This document shows, one piece after another, positions 40,706-54,504 of a stretch of DNA of 64,000 bases; position 1 is the stretch's first letter, and each line of letters starts with the position of its first letter. Source of the stretch: Mycobacterium sp. (GTDB lineage: Bacteria; Actinomycetota; Actinomycetes; Mycobacteriales; Mycobacteriaceae); the NCBI RefSeq assembly GCF_002863225.1, contig NZ_PKEK01000049.1, forward strand, positions 1 through 64,000, written 5' to 3'. A model generated the notes under the pieces. That model made no database searches. It was not told the DNA's origin and saw only the letters and a program-made list of their open reading frames with translations. The position numbers and the translations under genes are program-made.

Positions 40706-41083
40706 TCAGTCCTCGACGGTGACGACGATCGGTTGGTAGCGGTTGGTCGGCACCGGCGCTTCGGCGGCGCGATCCGGCGCCGTTCCGTTCGGCGAACCGT
40801 CCGGCGGTGGTGGCGTCGACTGACCAGCCGGCTCGACGATGGCGCGGATCACCGCCAGCAGCGCGACGCTGTGCTCGGCGATGACGGTCAGCAGGGGATG
40901 CTCGTCACCGCTGACCACTGCGGCCAGCGCACACACCGGGCACCAGACCTGCTGGCAGGCGCCGGTACCGGCGCCCTCTCCCACCGTGCGTGCCGCCGCC
41001 ACTCGAATTGCGGGGTCGAGCTGGTCGAGGATTTTTTGAGCGAGTCTGCGTAATTCCGGTCCGATGTCGGAGTGGGTGGTCAC
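40706..41083 (-). CDS. Small Cys-motif protein (Rv2183c-like)
   Basis: This 125-residue protein has three cysteines, C43, C48 and C51, in CQQVWCPVC, followed by a hydrophobic helix region (HPLLTVIAEHSVALLAVIRAIV) and a proline-rich tail. The cysteines suggest metal or redox binding. The GTG at 41083 overlaps the stop of the ArsA-like ATPase gene as GTGA; an in-frame ATG at 41092 is an alternative. The function is unknown, but the coupling suggests it works with the ATPase. Confidence 0.82.
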   Translation of the reverse strand: MTTHSDIGPELRRLAQKILDQLDPAIRVAAARTVGEGAGTGACQQVWCPVCALAAVVSGDEHPLLTVIAEHSVALLAVIRAIVEPAGQSTPPPPDGSPNGTAPDRAAEAPVPTNRYQPIVVTVED

Positions 41084-42339
41084 TTTGGCCACACCTCCGG
41101 ATCAGGTTGAAAACGCACCGTCAATTCGCCGCCGCGAAGATGCGCGTCGATCACCGTGCACCGCCGCAAGACCGACGCCAGCCGCACTCTGCGTCGCATC
41201 CCACCGGCGCCGACGATCAAGTCGTCACCGACTCGGCCCAGGTTGAGGGCGCCGGACTCGATTTGCGGCAACTCTAGCCGTAATCGGTACACCGACTGCA
41301 GTCCGGATCCGGATTCCAAATCGACCACCGGGCGCAGCGGACCAGGAGGCGCGGAGCCGTCCCGTCGGCGCGCGTTGTCGAGCAGTTCGGCCAGGGCCTT
41401 GGCCCCGATCGGTTCGCCGGCCAGGTGCGGGGTGAGCACCAGGGCCACGTCGCCGATCGCGGTGCCGAGTTCGTCGAGGACGGTTCGCTGTTCGCTGATT
41501 CGCTCGGAGTACCAGTCGAATGCCGGATGCGCCGGCAGGTTGCGGTATTCGTACGAATCGTCTTGCATCAGAATCTGATTGACGATCAATTCTTCGACTC
41601 GCACACCCATCAGGACCAGTGATCCGAGGGTCCGGAGCGCTTCGGCGGCCACCACGCGCTCGGCCGTCAGCACCAGATGAGCGCCCACCCGGGTGCCGTC
41701 GGTCAGCAGTGCGCTGAGCTTCTCGACGTGGGAACTGATGCGTTCCAACAGTTCGACCACCGCGATGGAGCGCGGATCGTCCGCACCGGCGGACAGCCTG
41801 CGGTGTCGCGGCCACGCGCGCTCGACGTACAGCGCGAAGGTGGCGGGCAGCGTCAACATCCGCAACGCGTCCGCGGTCGAGGCGCAATCCACCACGATGT
41901 GGTCCCACTGCCCGCAGCAGGCCAGCTCCCCCACCTCGGACAGGCCTAGCACTTCTTGAACACCCGGGAGCGCCGAAAGTTCTTCGGGCGCAATATCTTC
42001 CAGTTCGGACTCGGGAAAGCGACGACCGAGCGTCTCGGCGACGCCACGCCATCGCGTTTCGAGCAGCGCCAAGGTGTCCAGCGCCAGTGCGTCCAGCGAG
42101 CCGGTCTCGAGATCGGCCATCACCCGCACACTGTCGCGCCGGCCGTTCGGCGCGACCGTCACGCCGAGGACGTCGCCCAGCGAGTGCGCCTGGTCGGTGG
42201 AGACCAGCAGCACGCGCTGACCGGCGCGCGCTTCATGCACGGCCGTCGCGGCCGCCAAGGTGGACTTTCCTACCCCACCCTTGCCGACGAAAAGACTGAT
42301 CCGAGAGGAGGAGGGGGCTGCTGATTCACCCAGACTCAC
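41080..42339 (-). CDS. ArsA/GET3-like anion-transporting ATPase (Rv2184c-like)
   Basis: The product is a 419-residue P-loop ATPase of the deviant Walker A class: GKGGVGKST at residues 19-27, switch I region LLVSTDQAHSLGDVLGV, and a Walker B-type IVVDCASTADALRML. The C-terminal third is a small beta-rich domain seen in actinobacterial members. These proteins can move membrane or tail-anchored clients, but the client here is unknown. Start GTG at 42339 overlaps the START-like gene stop, and its own stop overlaps the Cys-motif gene. Confidence 0.88.
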   Translation of the reverse strand: MSLGESAAPSSSRISLFVGKGGVGKSTLAAATAVHEARAGQRVLLVSTDQAHSLGDVLGVTVAPNGRRDSVRVMADLETGSLDALALDTLALLETRWRGVAETLGRRFPESELEDIAPEELSALPGVQEVLGLSEVGELACCGQWDHIVVDCASTADALRMLTLPATFALYVERAWPRHRRLSAGADDPRSIAVVELLERISSHVEKLSALLTDGTRVGAHLVLTAERVVAAEALRTLGSLVLMGVRVEELIVNQILMQDDSYEYRNLPAHPAFDWYSERISEQRTVLDELGTAIGDVALVLTPHLAGEPIGAKALAELLDNARRRDGSAPPGPLRPVVDLESGSGLQSVYRLRLELPQIESGALNLGRVGDDLIVGAGGMRRRVRLASVLRRCTVIDAHLRGGELTVRFQPDPEVWPK

Positions 42340-42773
42340 TCAGCCTCTACTCGTTTCTTCAGATCCTTCAGTGCGGTGTCGGTCAACCTCCGCTCGGCTT
42401 TGCGCTTGAGCAACCCGATCATCGGAATCGCCAGATCGACCGTGAGTTCGTAGGTCACCTCGGTGCCAGACCCTTTGGGCGCCAACCGATATACGCCATC
42501 GAGGGACTTGAGCAGTGAACTGGATACCAGCGACCAGCTCACCGACTTGCGGTCTTTGGGCCACTTGTAGGACAACACCAGGGTGTCTTTGAGCACGCTG
42601 GTGTCGAGCACCAGCCGGGCCACCTTAGGGTTGCCGGCCGGGTCGGATTCCAGCACGTCTGCCTCTTTGTATTCCGACACCCACGTGGGATAGGAACCGA
42701 TGTCGGCGATCACGTCCATGACCGTGCCCGGGTCCGCGTCGATATAGATCGTCTGGGCCGTCTTTTCCGCCAC
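42336..42773 (-). CDS. START/SRPBCC-like protein (Rv2185c, TB16.3-like)
   Basis: This 145-residue helix-grip protein (polyketide cyclase/dehydrase type) begins AEKTAQTIYIDADPGTVMDVIADIGSYPTWV, the family hallmark, and has a C-terminal helix (LKRKAERRLTDTALKDLKKRVEAE). It should bind a hydrophobic ligand in a cavity. The GTG start at 42773 and the GTGA overlap with the ATPase gene suggest a functional unit: a lipid-binding protein beside a GET3-like ATPase. Confidence 0.88.
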   Translation of the reverse strand: MAEKTAQTIYIDADPGTVMDVIADIGSYPTWVSEYKEADVLESDPAGNPKVARLVLDTSVLKDTLVLSYKWPKDRKSVSWSLVSSSLLKSLDGVYRLAPKGSGTEVTYELTVDLAIPMIGLLKRKAERRLTDTALKDLKKRVEAE

Positions 42774-42884
42774 CTGCTCGCTTCCTTCTCCGCGCTGCGC
42801 GGGTAGGCAATCCTGCCCGCCGGAATCTACGTGGTCAGCGGCCGCAGCCTGCGCCCACTGCAGAAAACGGTACTCCCGACGGAC

Positions 42885-43298
42885 TCAGGGCTGGTCGAGC
42901 ACCGGAGAAACCCCGACCGGGCGGGAGCTCTCCAGCGTCGTCTTCACTTCGAAGGCCATCTTCTTGCCCGCGACCCGGCGCCGATGCGTCAGTTTCGCGA
43001 AGTTCAGCTTGGCCAGCCGCGCGGGCGCCACCGCGTTCGGCTCGGCGTGCAGAAAATAGTGCAACAACGCACCGCCGAGCATCGGTTCCAGCCAGATCTC
43101 CATGGTCCCGGTGAGCGGGCCGGCCACTTTCCACCGAACCCCCTGCGGGCCGCGGTCTTCGGTGACCTCCAGCCGCAGGTCGGGCCACCAGCGCCGCCAG
43201 TTGGACGGATCACCCACGGCAGCACCGATGCGCGCCGGATCAGCGGCGACGTAGGTCTCGTCGGCAATCTGAACGCTGTGCACGGGCACTAGCTTCAC
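42885..43298 (-). CDS. START/SRPBCC-like protein (Rv2186c-like)
   Basis: The product has 137 residues and a second helix-grip fold, with IADETYVAADPARIGAAVGDPSNWRRWWPDLRL at the start and a terminal amphipathic segment. It has low similarity to the protein downstream but the same length and fold, consistent with an old duplication. It probably starts the four-gene minus-strand unit ending in the Cys-motif gene. The ligand is unknown. Confidence 0.85.
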   Translation of the reverse strand: MKLVPVHSVQIADETYVAADPARIGAAVGDPSNWRRWWPDLRLEVTEDRGPQGVRWKVAGPLTGTMEIWLEPMLGGALLHYFLHAEPNAVAPARLAKLNFAKLTHRRRVAGKKMAFEVKTTLESSRPVGVSPVLDQP

Positions 43299-43426
43299 AT
43301 ACGACGGTTCCCGCCACGCTGCACCGTCGAGAAACCTCTGGTCAGCCGCGGGCCCCGGTGAGCCGCACGATCGGACTAGGCTGGTCGTCGCTTATTCGCA
43401 GGAAACACTGAAGCGAGGTCAGACGA

Positions 43427-45229
43427 GTGCGCGAATTGACTGTTCCCGCCGACTTCACGGTCGGCGAGCGCGACAACATCGTGTCGACGGTGTTCGAGCA
43501 CGAGGGCGACGACCCCGACGCGGTGATCTATCAGCGACTGGTCGACGGGACCTGGACCGACGTGACGTGCGCGCAAGCTGCCGCCCAAATCCGTTCGACC
43601 GCACTGGGTTTGATCGCAGAAGGAGTCCGACCCGGCGACCGGGTGGCGATCTTTTCGGCCACCCGCTACGAGTGGGCGATTCTCGATCAGGCGATCCTCG
43701 CGACCGGTGCGGTCACCGTCCCGATCTACGAGACCTCGTCCGCCGAGCAGGTGCGCTGGGTGCTCAGCGACTCGGGCGCCGTCGTCGCGTTCGCCGAGAC
43801 CGACGCCCACGCGACGATCATCTCCGAGTTGGCCGGCGAGCTTCCCGAATTGCGGCGGGTGCTACACATCGACGGATCAGGGCCGAAGGCACTCGAGCAA
43901 CTCGAGCAGCAGGGCTCGTCGGTCGACCCGGCCGAACTCACCGCCCGCGTCGAGGCACTGCGCAGCAGCGATCCGGCGACGCTGATCTACACCTCGGGTA
44001 CCACCGGCCGCCCCAAGGGCTGCCAGCTGACGCACGCGAACCTGGTCTACGAGACCCGCGGCACCAAGGAGGTGCTGCCGACGCTGCTGAAGAAGGGCGA
44101 GCGGCTGCTGATCTTCCTGCCGCTGGCGCATGTGCTTGCCCGGGCGTTGACGTTGTGCGCGTTCCACAACAAGGTCATCGTCGGATTCACCAGTGACATC
44201 AAGAATCTCGTGCCGATGTTCGGGGTGTTCAAGCCGACGGTCGTGGTGTCGGTGCCCCGGGTGTTCGAGAAGGTGTACAACACCGCCGCGCAGAACGCCG
44301 CCAGCGACGGCAAGGGCCGGATCTTCGAGATCGCCGCGCAGACCGCGGTCGACTGGAGCGAGGCGTCCGACCGCGGCGGCCCGGGTCTGCTGTTGCGGGC
44401 CAAGCACGTACTGTTCGACAGGCTGGTGTACCACAAGCTGCGCGCCGCCCTCGGCGGCGACTGCCGCGCCTCGGTGTCCGGGGGTGCACCGCTGGGCGCC
44501 CGACTGGGCCACTTTTACCGCGGCGTCGGCCTGACAGTGTACGAAGGCTACGGGCTGACCGAGACCAGCGCGGCGATCACAGTGAACCAGGTGGGCGCAT
44601 GCAAAATCGGTACGGTCGGAAAGTTGGTGCCGGGCAACAGCTTACGCATTGCCGACGACGGCGAACTGCTGCTTCGCGGTGGTGTGGTGTTCCAGGGCTA
44701 CTGGCACAACGACCAGGCCACCGCCGAGTCCTTCGAAGACGGCTGGTTCAAGACCGGTGACCTGGGCGCGGTCGACGAAAACGGATATCTGACGATCACC
44801 GGCCGCAAGAAGGAGATCATCGTCACCGCGGGCGGAAAGAACGTCGCCCCAGCGGTTTTGGAAGACCAACTGCGGGCCCACCCGTTGATCAGCCAGGCGA
44901 TGGTGGTCGGTGATGCCAAGCCGTTCGTCGGAGCGCTGATCACGATCGACCCCGAGGCGATCGAGGGCTGGAAGCAGCGCAACGGCAAGGCCACCGGCGC
45001 ATCGGTGGGCGACCTGGCCAATGACCCCGATCTGCTCGCCGAGGTGGACGCGGCCGTCAAGCAAGCGAATTTGTCGGTGTCGCATGCGGAGTCGATCCGC
45101 AAGTTCCGCATCCTGCCCGTCGACTTCACCGAGGACACCGGTGAACTGACCCCGACGATGAAGGTGAAGCGCAAGGTCGTTGCCGAGAAATTCGCCGGCG
45201 ACATCGAGGCGATCTACGCCAAGGACTAG
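43427..45229 (+). CDS. fadD15: Long-chain fatty-acid--CoA ligase FadD15
   Basis: This 600-residue adenylate-forming enzyme activates fatty acids to acyl-CoA. The AMP-binding P-loop [18 protein letters not shown] lies near residues 185-202. [39 protein letters not shown] and a C-terminal acceptor-binding lysine region (TPTMKVKRK) follow. The size and motifs fit long-chain ligases of the FadD15 type. GTG at 43427 has GAGGT upstream. Its stop overlaps the convergent pimB stop by four bases. Confidence 0.95.
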   Translation: MRELTVPADFTVGERDNIVSTVFEHEGDDPDAVIYQRLVDGTWTDVTCAQAAAQIRSTALGLIAEGVRPGDRVAIFSATRYEWAILDQAILATGAVTVPIYETSSAEQVRWVLSDSGAVVAFAETDAHATIISELAGELPELRRVLHIDGSGPKALEQLEQQGSSVDPAELTARVEALRSSDPATLIYTSGTTGRPKGCQLTHANLVYETRGTKEVLPTLLKKGERLLIFLPLAHVLARALTLCAFHNKVIVGFTSDIKNLVPMFGVFKPTVVVSVPRVFEKVYNTAAQNAASDGKGRIFEIAAQTAVDWSEASDRGGPGLLLRAKHVLFDRLVYHKLRAALGGDCRASVSGGAPLGARLGHFYRGVGLTVYEGYGLTETSAAITVNQVGACKIGTVGKLVPGNSLRIADDGELLLRGGVVFQGYWHNDQATAESFEDGWFKTGDLGAVDENGYLTITGRKKEIIVTAGGKNVAPAVLEDQLRAHPLISQAMVVGDAKPFVGALITIDPEAIEGWKQRNGKATGASVGDLANDPDLLAEVDAAVKQANLSVSHAESIRKFRILPVDFTEDTGELTPTMKVKRKVVAEKFAGDIEAIYAKD

Positions 45230-46362
45230 CCGCGGATCAGTTCGGAAAGTCGTCCGGCCAGGTCATCCCAGCGCCACTGCGTGGTTATCCATTGCCGGCC
45301 GGCGGCGCCCATCGCGGCGGCGCGAGCCGGGTCGGCCAGCAATTCGCTGACCGCATCGGCGATCTGCTCGACCGACCGGCCATCGACCACGAGCCCGGTC
45401 TTGTTGTGCTGCACAGTTTCCGGTGCTCCGCCGGAAGATCCGGCGACGACCGGCACGCCGGTGGCCGACGCCTCCAGGAAGACGATGCCGAGGCCCTCGA
45501 CGTCCAGCCCAGCGCCGCGGGTGCGACACGGCATGGCGAACACGTCCGCCATCGCGTGATAGGCGGGCAACTCGGCGGACGGAACGCCGCCGGTGAACAG
45601 GACGTGCTCGGTGACACCCGATTGCTCGGCCAGCCCGCGCAGCGTGTCGGAGTAAGGGCCGCCGCCGGCGATGACCAGGGCCGCGCCGTCGACCCGCCGC
45701 CGGATGGCGGGCAGTGCCCTGATCAACATGTCCTGTCCTTTGCGCGGCACCAGACGGGACAGGCACACCACGGTCGGCCGCTCGCCCAGGCCGTAGCGGG
45801 CGCGCATCTCGCTGCGACTGGCCGGATCCGGCCGGAATCGCTCGGTGTCGACGCCGGGTGGCAGGTGCTCCAGGGCGGCTTTGGGTCCGAACGCCGAGGC
45901 AAACCTCCCTCGGGTGTAGCTGCTCACGTAGGTGACGACGTCGCTGTCGTCGCCGATGCGGCGCAGCACCGACCGGGCACCCGGCAGCATCGACCAGCCC
46001 ACCTCATGGCCATGCGTGCTGGCCAGCACCCGCCTCGCCCCGGCCTGACGGGCGCGCGCCGCCAGCAGGCCCAACGGCGCGGCGGCGCCGAACCAGACGG
46101 TGTCGATGTCGTGTTCGCCGATCAGCCGCCGCATCCGGGCTTCGACGCCCGGGCCGGGCAGCATCAACGTGCCCGGATGGCGCACAACGTGGTAGCCGGC
46201 GGTCCGGGCGTCGAAGGCGTCGGCGTCCTTCCACTGCGGCGCGTACACGGTGAGCGTGTGCTCCCCCGCAGCCGCGAGCCGGGACACCAAATCGACCAGG
46301 TAGGACTGGATACCGCCGCGCCGTGGCGGAAAGTCGTTGGTTACCAGCAGGACCCGGGACAC
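45226..46362 (-). CDS. pimB: GDP-mannose-dependent mannosyltransferase PimB (PimB')
   Basis: This 378-residue GT4 (GT-B fold) enzyme adds the second mannose to phosphatidylinositol mannoside, Ac1PIM1 to Ac1PIM2. The N-terminal glycine loop is [28 protein letters not shown] and [14 protein letters not shown] are conserved. The C-terminal [18 protein letters not shown] contains the GT4 E-x7-E motif. It is cytoplasmic or peripheral at the inner membrane and feeds the LM/LAM pathway completed by MptA and MptC. Confidence 0.95.
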   Translation of the reverse strand: MSRVLLVTNDFPPRRGGIQSYLVDLVSRLAAAGEHTLTVYAPQWKDADAFDARTAGYHVVRHPGTLMLPGPGVEARMRRLIGEHDIDTVWFGAAAPLGLLAARARQAGARRVLASTHGHEVGWSMLPGARSVLRRIGDDSDVVTYVSSYTRGRFASAFGPKAALEHLPPGVDTERFRPDPASRSEMRARYGLGERPTVVCLSRLVPRKGQDMLIRALPAIRRRVDGAALVIAGGGPYSDTLRGLAEQSGVTEHVLFTGGVPSAELPAYHAMADVFAMPCRTRGAGLDVEGLGIVFLEASATGVPVVAGSSGGAPETVQHNKTGLVVDGRSVEQIADAVSELLADPARAAAMGAAGRQWITTQWRWDDLAGRLSELIRG

Positions 46363-46383
46363 CTAGGAAGGCTAGCTTGACGG

Positions 46384-47190
46384 TCAGCGCGTGGGCTGAC
46401 GGGTCAACCACTGCCGCCAATCCGCGAGCAACCCCGCGTCGTCGGTGCCGAGCACCTGTCGGACCGCCGCCGGCAGGGTGGTGTGCCGATCGCCGCAGGC
46501 GGCGACATAGAACGCCCGCAGCGTCGGCGGACCACGGGTGTCGGCGACGTAGAGCGCGAACGTCCAGGCCCGGTCGTAGGCCTGCGACCGCCGCGAACCA
46601 GGATCGTCGAGATCAGCGTCAGAGGGTAGTGCCGCGGGGAGGCCGATGTCGGGCAGCGGACGCTGCGGTCGTGCGACGTAGTCGGCTACGCCTTCGGTCA
46701 GCCATCGCGGTGCGTCCAGCGCAGTGTCGGCGCGAGCAGCGTAGTGAAAAAGCTCGTGCGTCAACACAATTCGCAAGGCACGCTGATTCATGTCCACCGC
46801 TCCGGGCGCGAAGACGATCCGCTGGCCGAGCGCCGCCCGGTGGGCCGGATCGACCCGGTCGGCGACGGCGATCGCCGCGATGTCGGCCCACTGCGCCGCC
46901 GGGCCGCCACCCGCCTTCGCCGCGAACTGCTGCTGAGTGCCGGTGGCCACCACGTCGATGTCGCGGGGCCAGTCGACGCCCCAGAAGGCCTCGACGGCGT
47001 CGATGGCCGGGCCGATGCCTTCGGCCACGCGGGACAGCAGTGTCTGCCCGCGCCCACCGCCGAGGTTCGTCATCTGTAGCGTGCGATCGCCCACCTCGAG
47101 ACTTGGCGAACCGGCGGGCAGCGCCTGGGCGGGCGGCGCGGGCGGGGCGTCGACAGCAGGACGCGTCGCGAAGAAGGCGGCGGCGGCCAA
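46384..47190 (-). CDS. Gluzincin-like (HExxH) predicted metalloprotease (Rv2189c-like)
   Basis: The product has about 268 residues. HELFH at 145-149, with Glu166 in WLTEGVADY, gives the HExxH-x(16)-E zinc pattern of MA-clan gluzincins. Upstream is a beta-rich half (LEVGDRTLQMTNLGGGRGQTLL). The start is doubtful. TTG at 47190 gives a short, unusual N-terminus, while the frame stays open upstream through codons reading LLACVLIAE, which together with AAAAFFA would make a normal signal or anchor helix. An exported lipoprotein-like or anchored protease is likely. It follows the NlpC/P60 gene. Confidence 0.78.
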   Translation of the reverse strand: MAAAAFFATRPAVDAPPAPPAQALPAGSPSLEVGDRTLQMTNLGGGRGQTLLSRVAEGIGPAIDAVEAFWGVDWPRDIDVVATGTQQQFAAKAGGGPAAQWADIAAIAVADRVDPAHRAALGQRIVFAPGAVDMNQRALRIVLTHELFHYAARADTALDAPRWLTEGVADYVARPQRPLPDIGLPAALPSDADLDDPGSRRSQAYDRAWTFALYVADTRGPPTLRAFYVAACGDRHTTLPAAVRQVLGTDDAGLLADWRQWLTRQPTR

Positions 47191-47230
47191 CTCGGCGATC
47201 AGGACGCAGGCCAGTAGCCCGCGCCGGCCG

Positions 47231-48331
47231 TCAGTAGCGGCGGGCGTCGTAGATCGGGCCGGAGGAGTTCATCGGCACCACCCGTACCGGCACACCGTAG
47301 GTGGACGAGTGGATCATCATGCCGTCGCCGATATAGAGGCCGGCGTGCGAGGCGTCGGAATAGAAGGTCAGCACGTCGCCGGGCTGCAGGTCCGACAGCG
47401 AGACCGGCTGTCCGCCGTGCGCCATCGCCTGACTGGAGTGCGGCAACGCGATGCCGGCCTGCTGGAATGCCCACATCACCAGGCCCGAACAGTCGAAGCC
47501 ACCCGGCGCGGCGCCACCCCAGGAGTACGGGTCGCCGACCCGCGTCAACGCGGCCTGAACGGCGATCGCGCCCTGGCCGCTGCCCGGTCCGGCGCCCGGG
47601 CCACCGGGCTGTCCACCGCCCGGCGGCAGTGCGTCAGGAGCGGGCGGCGCCGCGGGAGGAGGCGGACCCGGCGCGGCCAACGCGGTGCGCTCGTGCGGGT
47701 TGAGAGCGAGGTATTGCGACTTGACGATGCCGATCTGCAGCTGCAACCGGCTCTGCTTGGACTGCAGGTCGGCCCTTACCGAGGCGGCCTGCTCGGCCGC
47801 GGTCTTGGCGTCGGCAGCCGACTTCGCGGACTCCGACTCGGCCTTGGCGGCCTCTTCACGGGTGGCGCGGTAGGTCGCCATCTGCGCCAGCATCGCGGTG
47901 GAGATGACTCGCGAGACCGCGAGTTTGCCGATCAGCTGCTGCGGCGACTCGGCGGTCATGATCGCGTTCATGCCGTCGGTGCGACCACCCATGTACATCG
48001 CGGCGGCAAACTTGTCGACACCGGCCTGGAAAGTTGCCAACCGGGTTTTCGCGGCGTCGGCCGCGGCAACCGCGTCGGCGTGCTTCTTGTCAGCGGCTCG
48101 CTGCGCAGCCAGCTTGTTGTTGAGATCAAGCTGCGCGCTGTGCATCGCTTCGGTGGTCTGTTCGGCCTGCCGCGAAAGCTCACTGAGCTTTGCCGTCGCG
48201 TCGTTGGCCGGATCGGCCAGCACACCGCTGGCGGCCACTCCGGAGAGAGCGACGAATCCGGCTAGCGCTGCAACAGCCAAGCGCCGAGCGACGCGCAAAG
48301 AAACGCGGTCACCATTTAGCCTTTTTCGCAA
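47231..48331 (-). CDS. NlpC/P60 peptidoglycan hydrolase (Rv2190c-like)
   Basis: This 366-residue secreted protein has a basic start and signal helix (LAVAALAGFVALSGVAASGVLA). A long coiled-coil region (about 45-205) follows, then a Pro/Gly linker and a C-terminal NlpC/P60 domain. The catalytic residues are Cys281 (GGFDCSGLVMWAF), His329 (ASHAGLYIGDG) and His341. It should cut D-Glu-mDAP bonds in wall peptides; the coiled coil probably autoinhibits or docks to a partner, as in RipA. Start TTG at 48331 follows AAGGA by nine bases. Confidence 0.93.
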   Translation of the reverse strand: MRKRLNGDRVSLRVARRLAVAALAGFVALSGVAASGVLADPANDATAKLSELSRQAEQTTEAMHSAQLDLNNKLAAQRAADKKHADAVAAADAAKTRLATFQAGVDKFAAAMYMGGRTDGMNAIMTAESPQQLIGKLAVSRVISTAMLAQMATYRATREEAAKAESESAKSAADAKTAAEQAASVRADLQSKQSRLQLQIGIVKSQYLALNPHERTALAAPGPPPPAAPPAPDALPPGGGQPGGPGAGPGSGQGAIAVQAALTRVGDPYSWGGAAPGGFDCSGLVMWAFQQAGIALPHSSQAMAHGGQPVSLSDLQPGDVLTFYSDASHAGLYIGDGMMIHSSTYGVPVRVVPMNSSGPIYDARRY

Positions 48332-48388
48332 AACCTTGCATCCTTAAAACGCGTCGGTAGAAGACCGGATCTGCTTTAGGTCTCAGAT

Positions 48389-48418
48389 AGGTTACGAAAC
48401 GCCTTCGGGCTTGTCCAA
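48389..48418 (-). promoter_or_regulatory. Candidate promoter of the NlpC/P60 gene
   Basis: On the minus strand TTGGAC (48418-48413) and TAACCT (48394-48389) are spaced by 18 bases, matching SigA-type -35 and -10 elements. They would give a leader of about 50 bases before the TTG start. Confidence 0.4.
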
Positions 48419-48461
48419 CTGTGAGTTGTTAAGAAAACAGCAAGATTTCATGCTAACGGCG

Positions 48462-48713
48462 TTAGGCAACACCAGGCCGCTGGCGATGGACGGGTACCAA
48501 CCGCAGCCTGGGCGCCATCCCCGCGTCGGCAAGCACCTCGAGGGCGGCGCGCTCATCTTCCAGCAAAGTTTCCGGTACCCCGAGTATCACGCTGACGACG
48601 CAATCCCGGCACCCCGGACCGCGAACCGCGCAGTCCTCACAGTCGATGATCACGGGTTCCGCCGGGTCGGGCGGAACTACCGCCGCCTGTTCAGGCTCGC
48701 TGCTGAGCGCCAT
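48462..48713 (-). CDS. Small Cys-rich hypothetical protein
   Basis: This 83-residue protein has two closely spaced CxxC pairs, CEDC and CRDC, in DCEDCAVRGPGCRDCVVSV. It continues with VILGVPETLLEDERAALEVL, a short amphipathic helix. The four cysteines fit a zinc knuckle or a small iron-sulfur site. It precedes the NlpC/P60 gene on the same strand and diverges from the exonuclease gene. I do not recognise a named family, and the function is unknown. Confidence 0.7.
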   Translation of the reverse strand: MALSSEPEQAAVVPPDPAEPVIIDCEDCAVRGPGCRDCVVSVILGVPETLLEDERAALEVLADAGMAPRLRLVPVHRQRPGVA

Positions 48714-48878
48714 GAGGCTGCTCCTTCCGTCGTGTCGGTCGGGTGTTGATTCGAGACGCTAACCGCGGGCACCGACAAGTTTTTCCGCGCTCGCCGACCA
48801 CCCCTCGCATCGCCGCCCGGCGCGACGCGCCGCGGCAGAGTCCGTGCCGTGTCGGTGCGAGTGGTTAACGTCGCCGCC

Positions 48879-53325
<4,447 letters not shown>

Positions 53326-53329
<4 letters not shown>

Positions 53330-54504
53330 CCGACGAGCCGAAGGGCACACAGCCCACCGAGGCCGAGTTGAACGCGATGTCGCGTGAGGAGCTCGTCGAA
53401 CTCGGCGGTCGCCTCGACGGCGTCACGACCGTCTTCAAAGAACCACGCTGGCCGGTCGAGGGCACCAAGGCCGAGAAGCGCGCCGAGCGCTCGGTGGCCG
53501 TCTGGCTGCTGCTGGGCGGTTTGCTGGGCCTGGCGCTGCTGCTGGTCTTCCTGTTCTGGCCGTGGGAGTACCAGCCCGAAGGCGCCTCGGGCAACCTGGC
53601 GTACTCGCTCGCGACCCCGCTGTACGGGCTGACCTTCGGTGGTTCCGTGCTGTGCATCGCGATCGGTGCGGTGCTGTTCCAGAAAAAGTTCATCCCCGAA
53701 GAGATTTCGATCCAGGACCGCCACTACGGCGAAGCCGGGTCCGACGAGATCGACCGCAAGACCGCCGCGGCGAACCTCGACGACGCGTTCCAAGGATCGA
53801 CCCTGCGTCGTCGCAAACTGATCGGCCTGTCGCTCGGCGCGAGCCTCGGAGCGTTCGGCCTCGGCACGCTGGTGGCGTTTGCCGGCGGCCTGATCAAGAA
53901 TCCGTGGAAGCCGGTCGTGGACACCGCCGACGGCAAGAAAGCCGTGCTGTGGACCTCGGGCTGGACGCCACGGTTCCACGGCGAGACCATTTTCCTTGCC
54001 CGGGCCACCGGCGAGGGCAAGAGCGCGCCGTTCACCAAGATGCGCCCGGAGGACCTGGACGCCGGCGGCATGGAAACGGTCTTTCCGTGGCGGGAGTCCG
54101 ACGGTGACGGCACCACGGTCGAGTCGCACGAGAAGTTGTCCCTGATCTTGTCCGCCGTCCGCAACCCGGTGATGTTGATCCGCATCAAATCCACCGACCT
54201 GCCGAAGGTGGTCAAGCGCAAGGGCCAGGAGAGCTTCAACTTCGGTGAGCTCTTCGCCTACACGAAGGTGTGTTCGCACCTGGGCTGCCCCGCGTCCCTC
54301 TACGAGCAGCAGGACTACCGCATCCTGTGCCCGTGCCACCAGTCGCAGTTCGACGCATTGCATTACGCAAAGCCGATATTCGGCCCGGCCGCGCGTGCTT
54401 TGGCCCAACTACCCATCACAATCGATGCTGACGGTTATCTGGTCGCCAACGGCGACTTCATCGAGCCCGTCGGACCGGCATTTTGGGAGCGCACAACAAT
54501 ATGA
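53326..54504 (+). CDS. qcrA: Rieske iron-sulfur subunit QcrA
   Basis: This 392-residue protein has a cytoplasmic N-terminus, three membrane segments (about 60-80, 95-120 and 165-190) and a C-terminal Rieske domain. Cluster ligands are visible: Cys316 and His318 in CSHLGC, and Cys335 and His338 in CPCH; Cys321 and Cys337 form the structural disulfide. The three-helix N-terminus, longer than in other phyla, is typical of actinobacteria. It is coupled by ATGA overlaps to qcrC and qcrB. Confidence 0.97.

Noticed and set aside
43877..44512. Minus-strand 211-codon frame inside fadD15
   Set aside because: It is the antisense shadow of a well-conserved acyl-CoA ligase domain.
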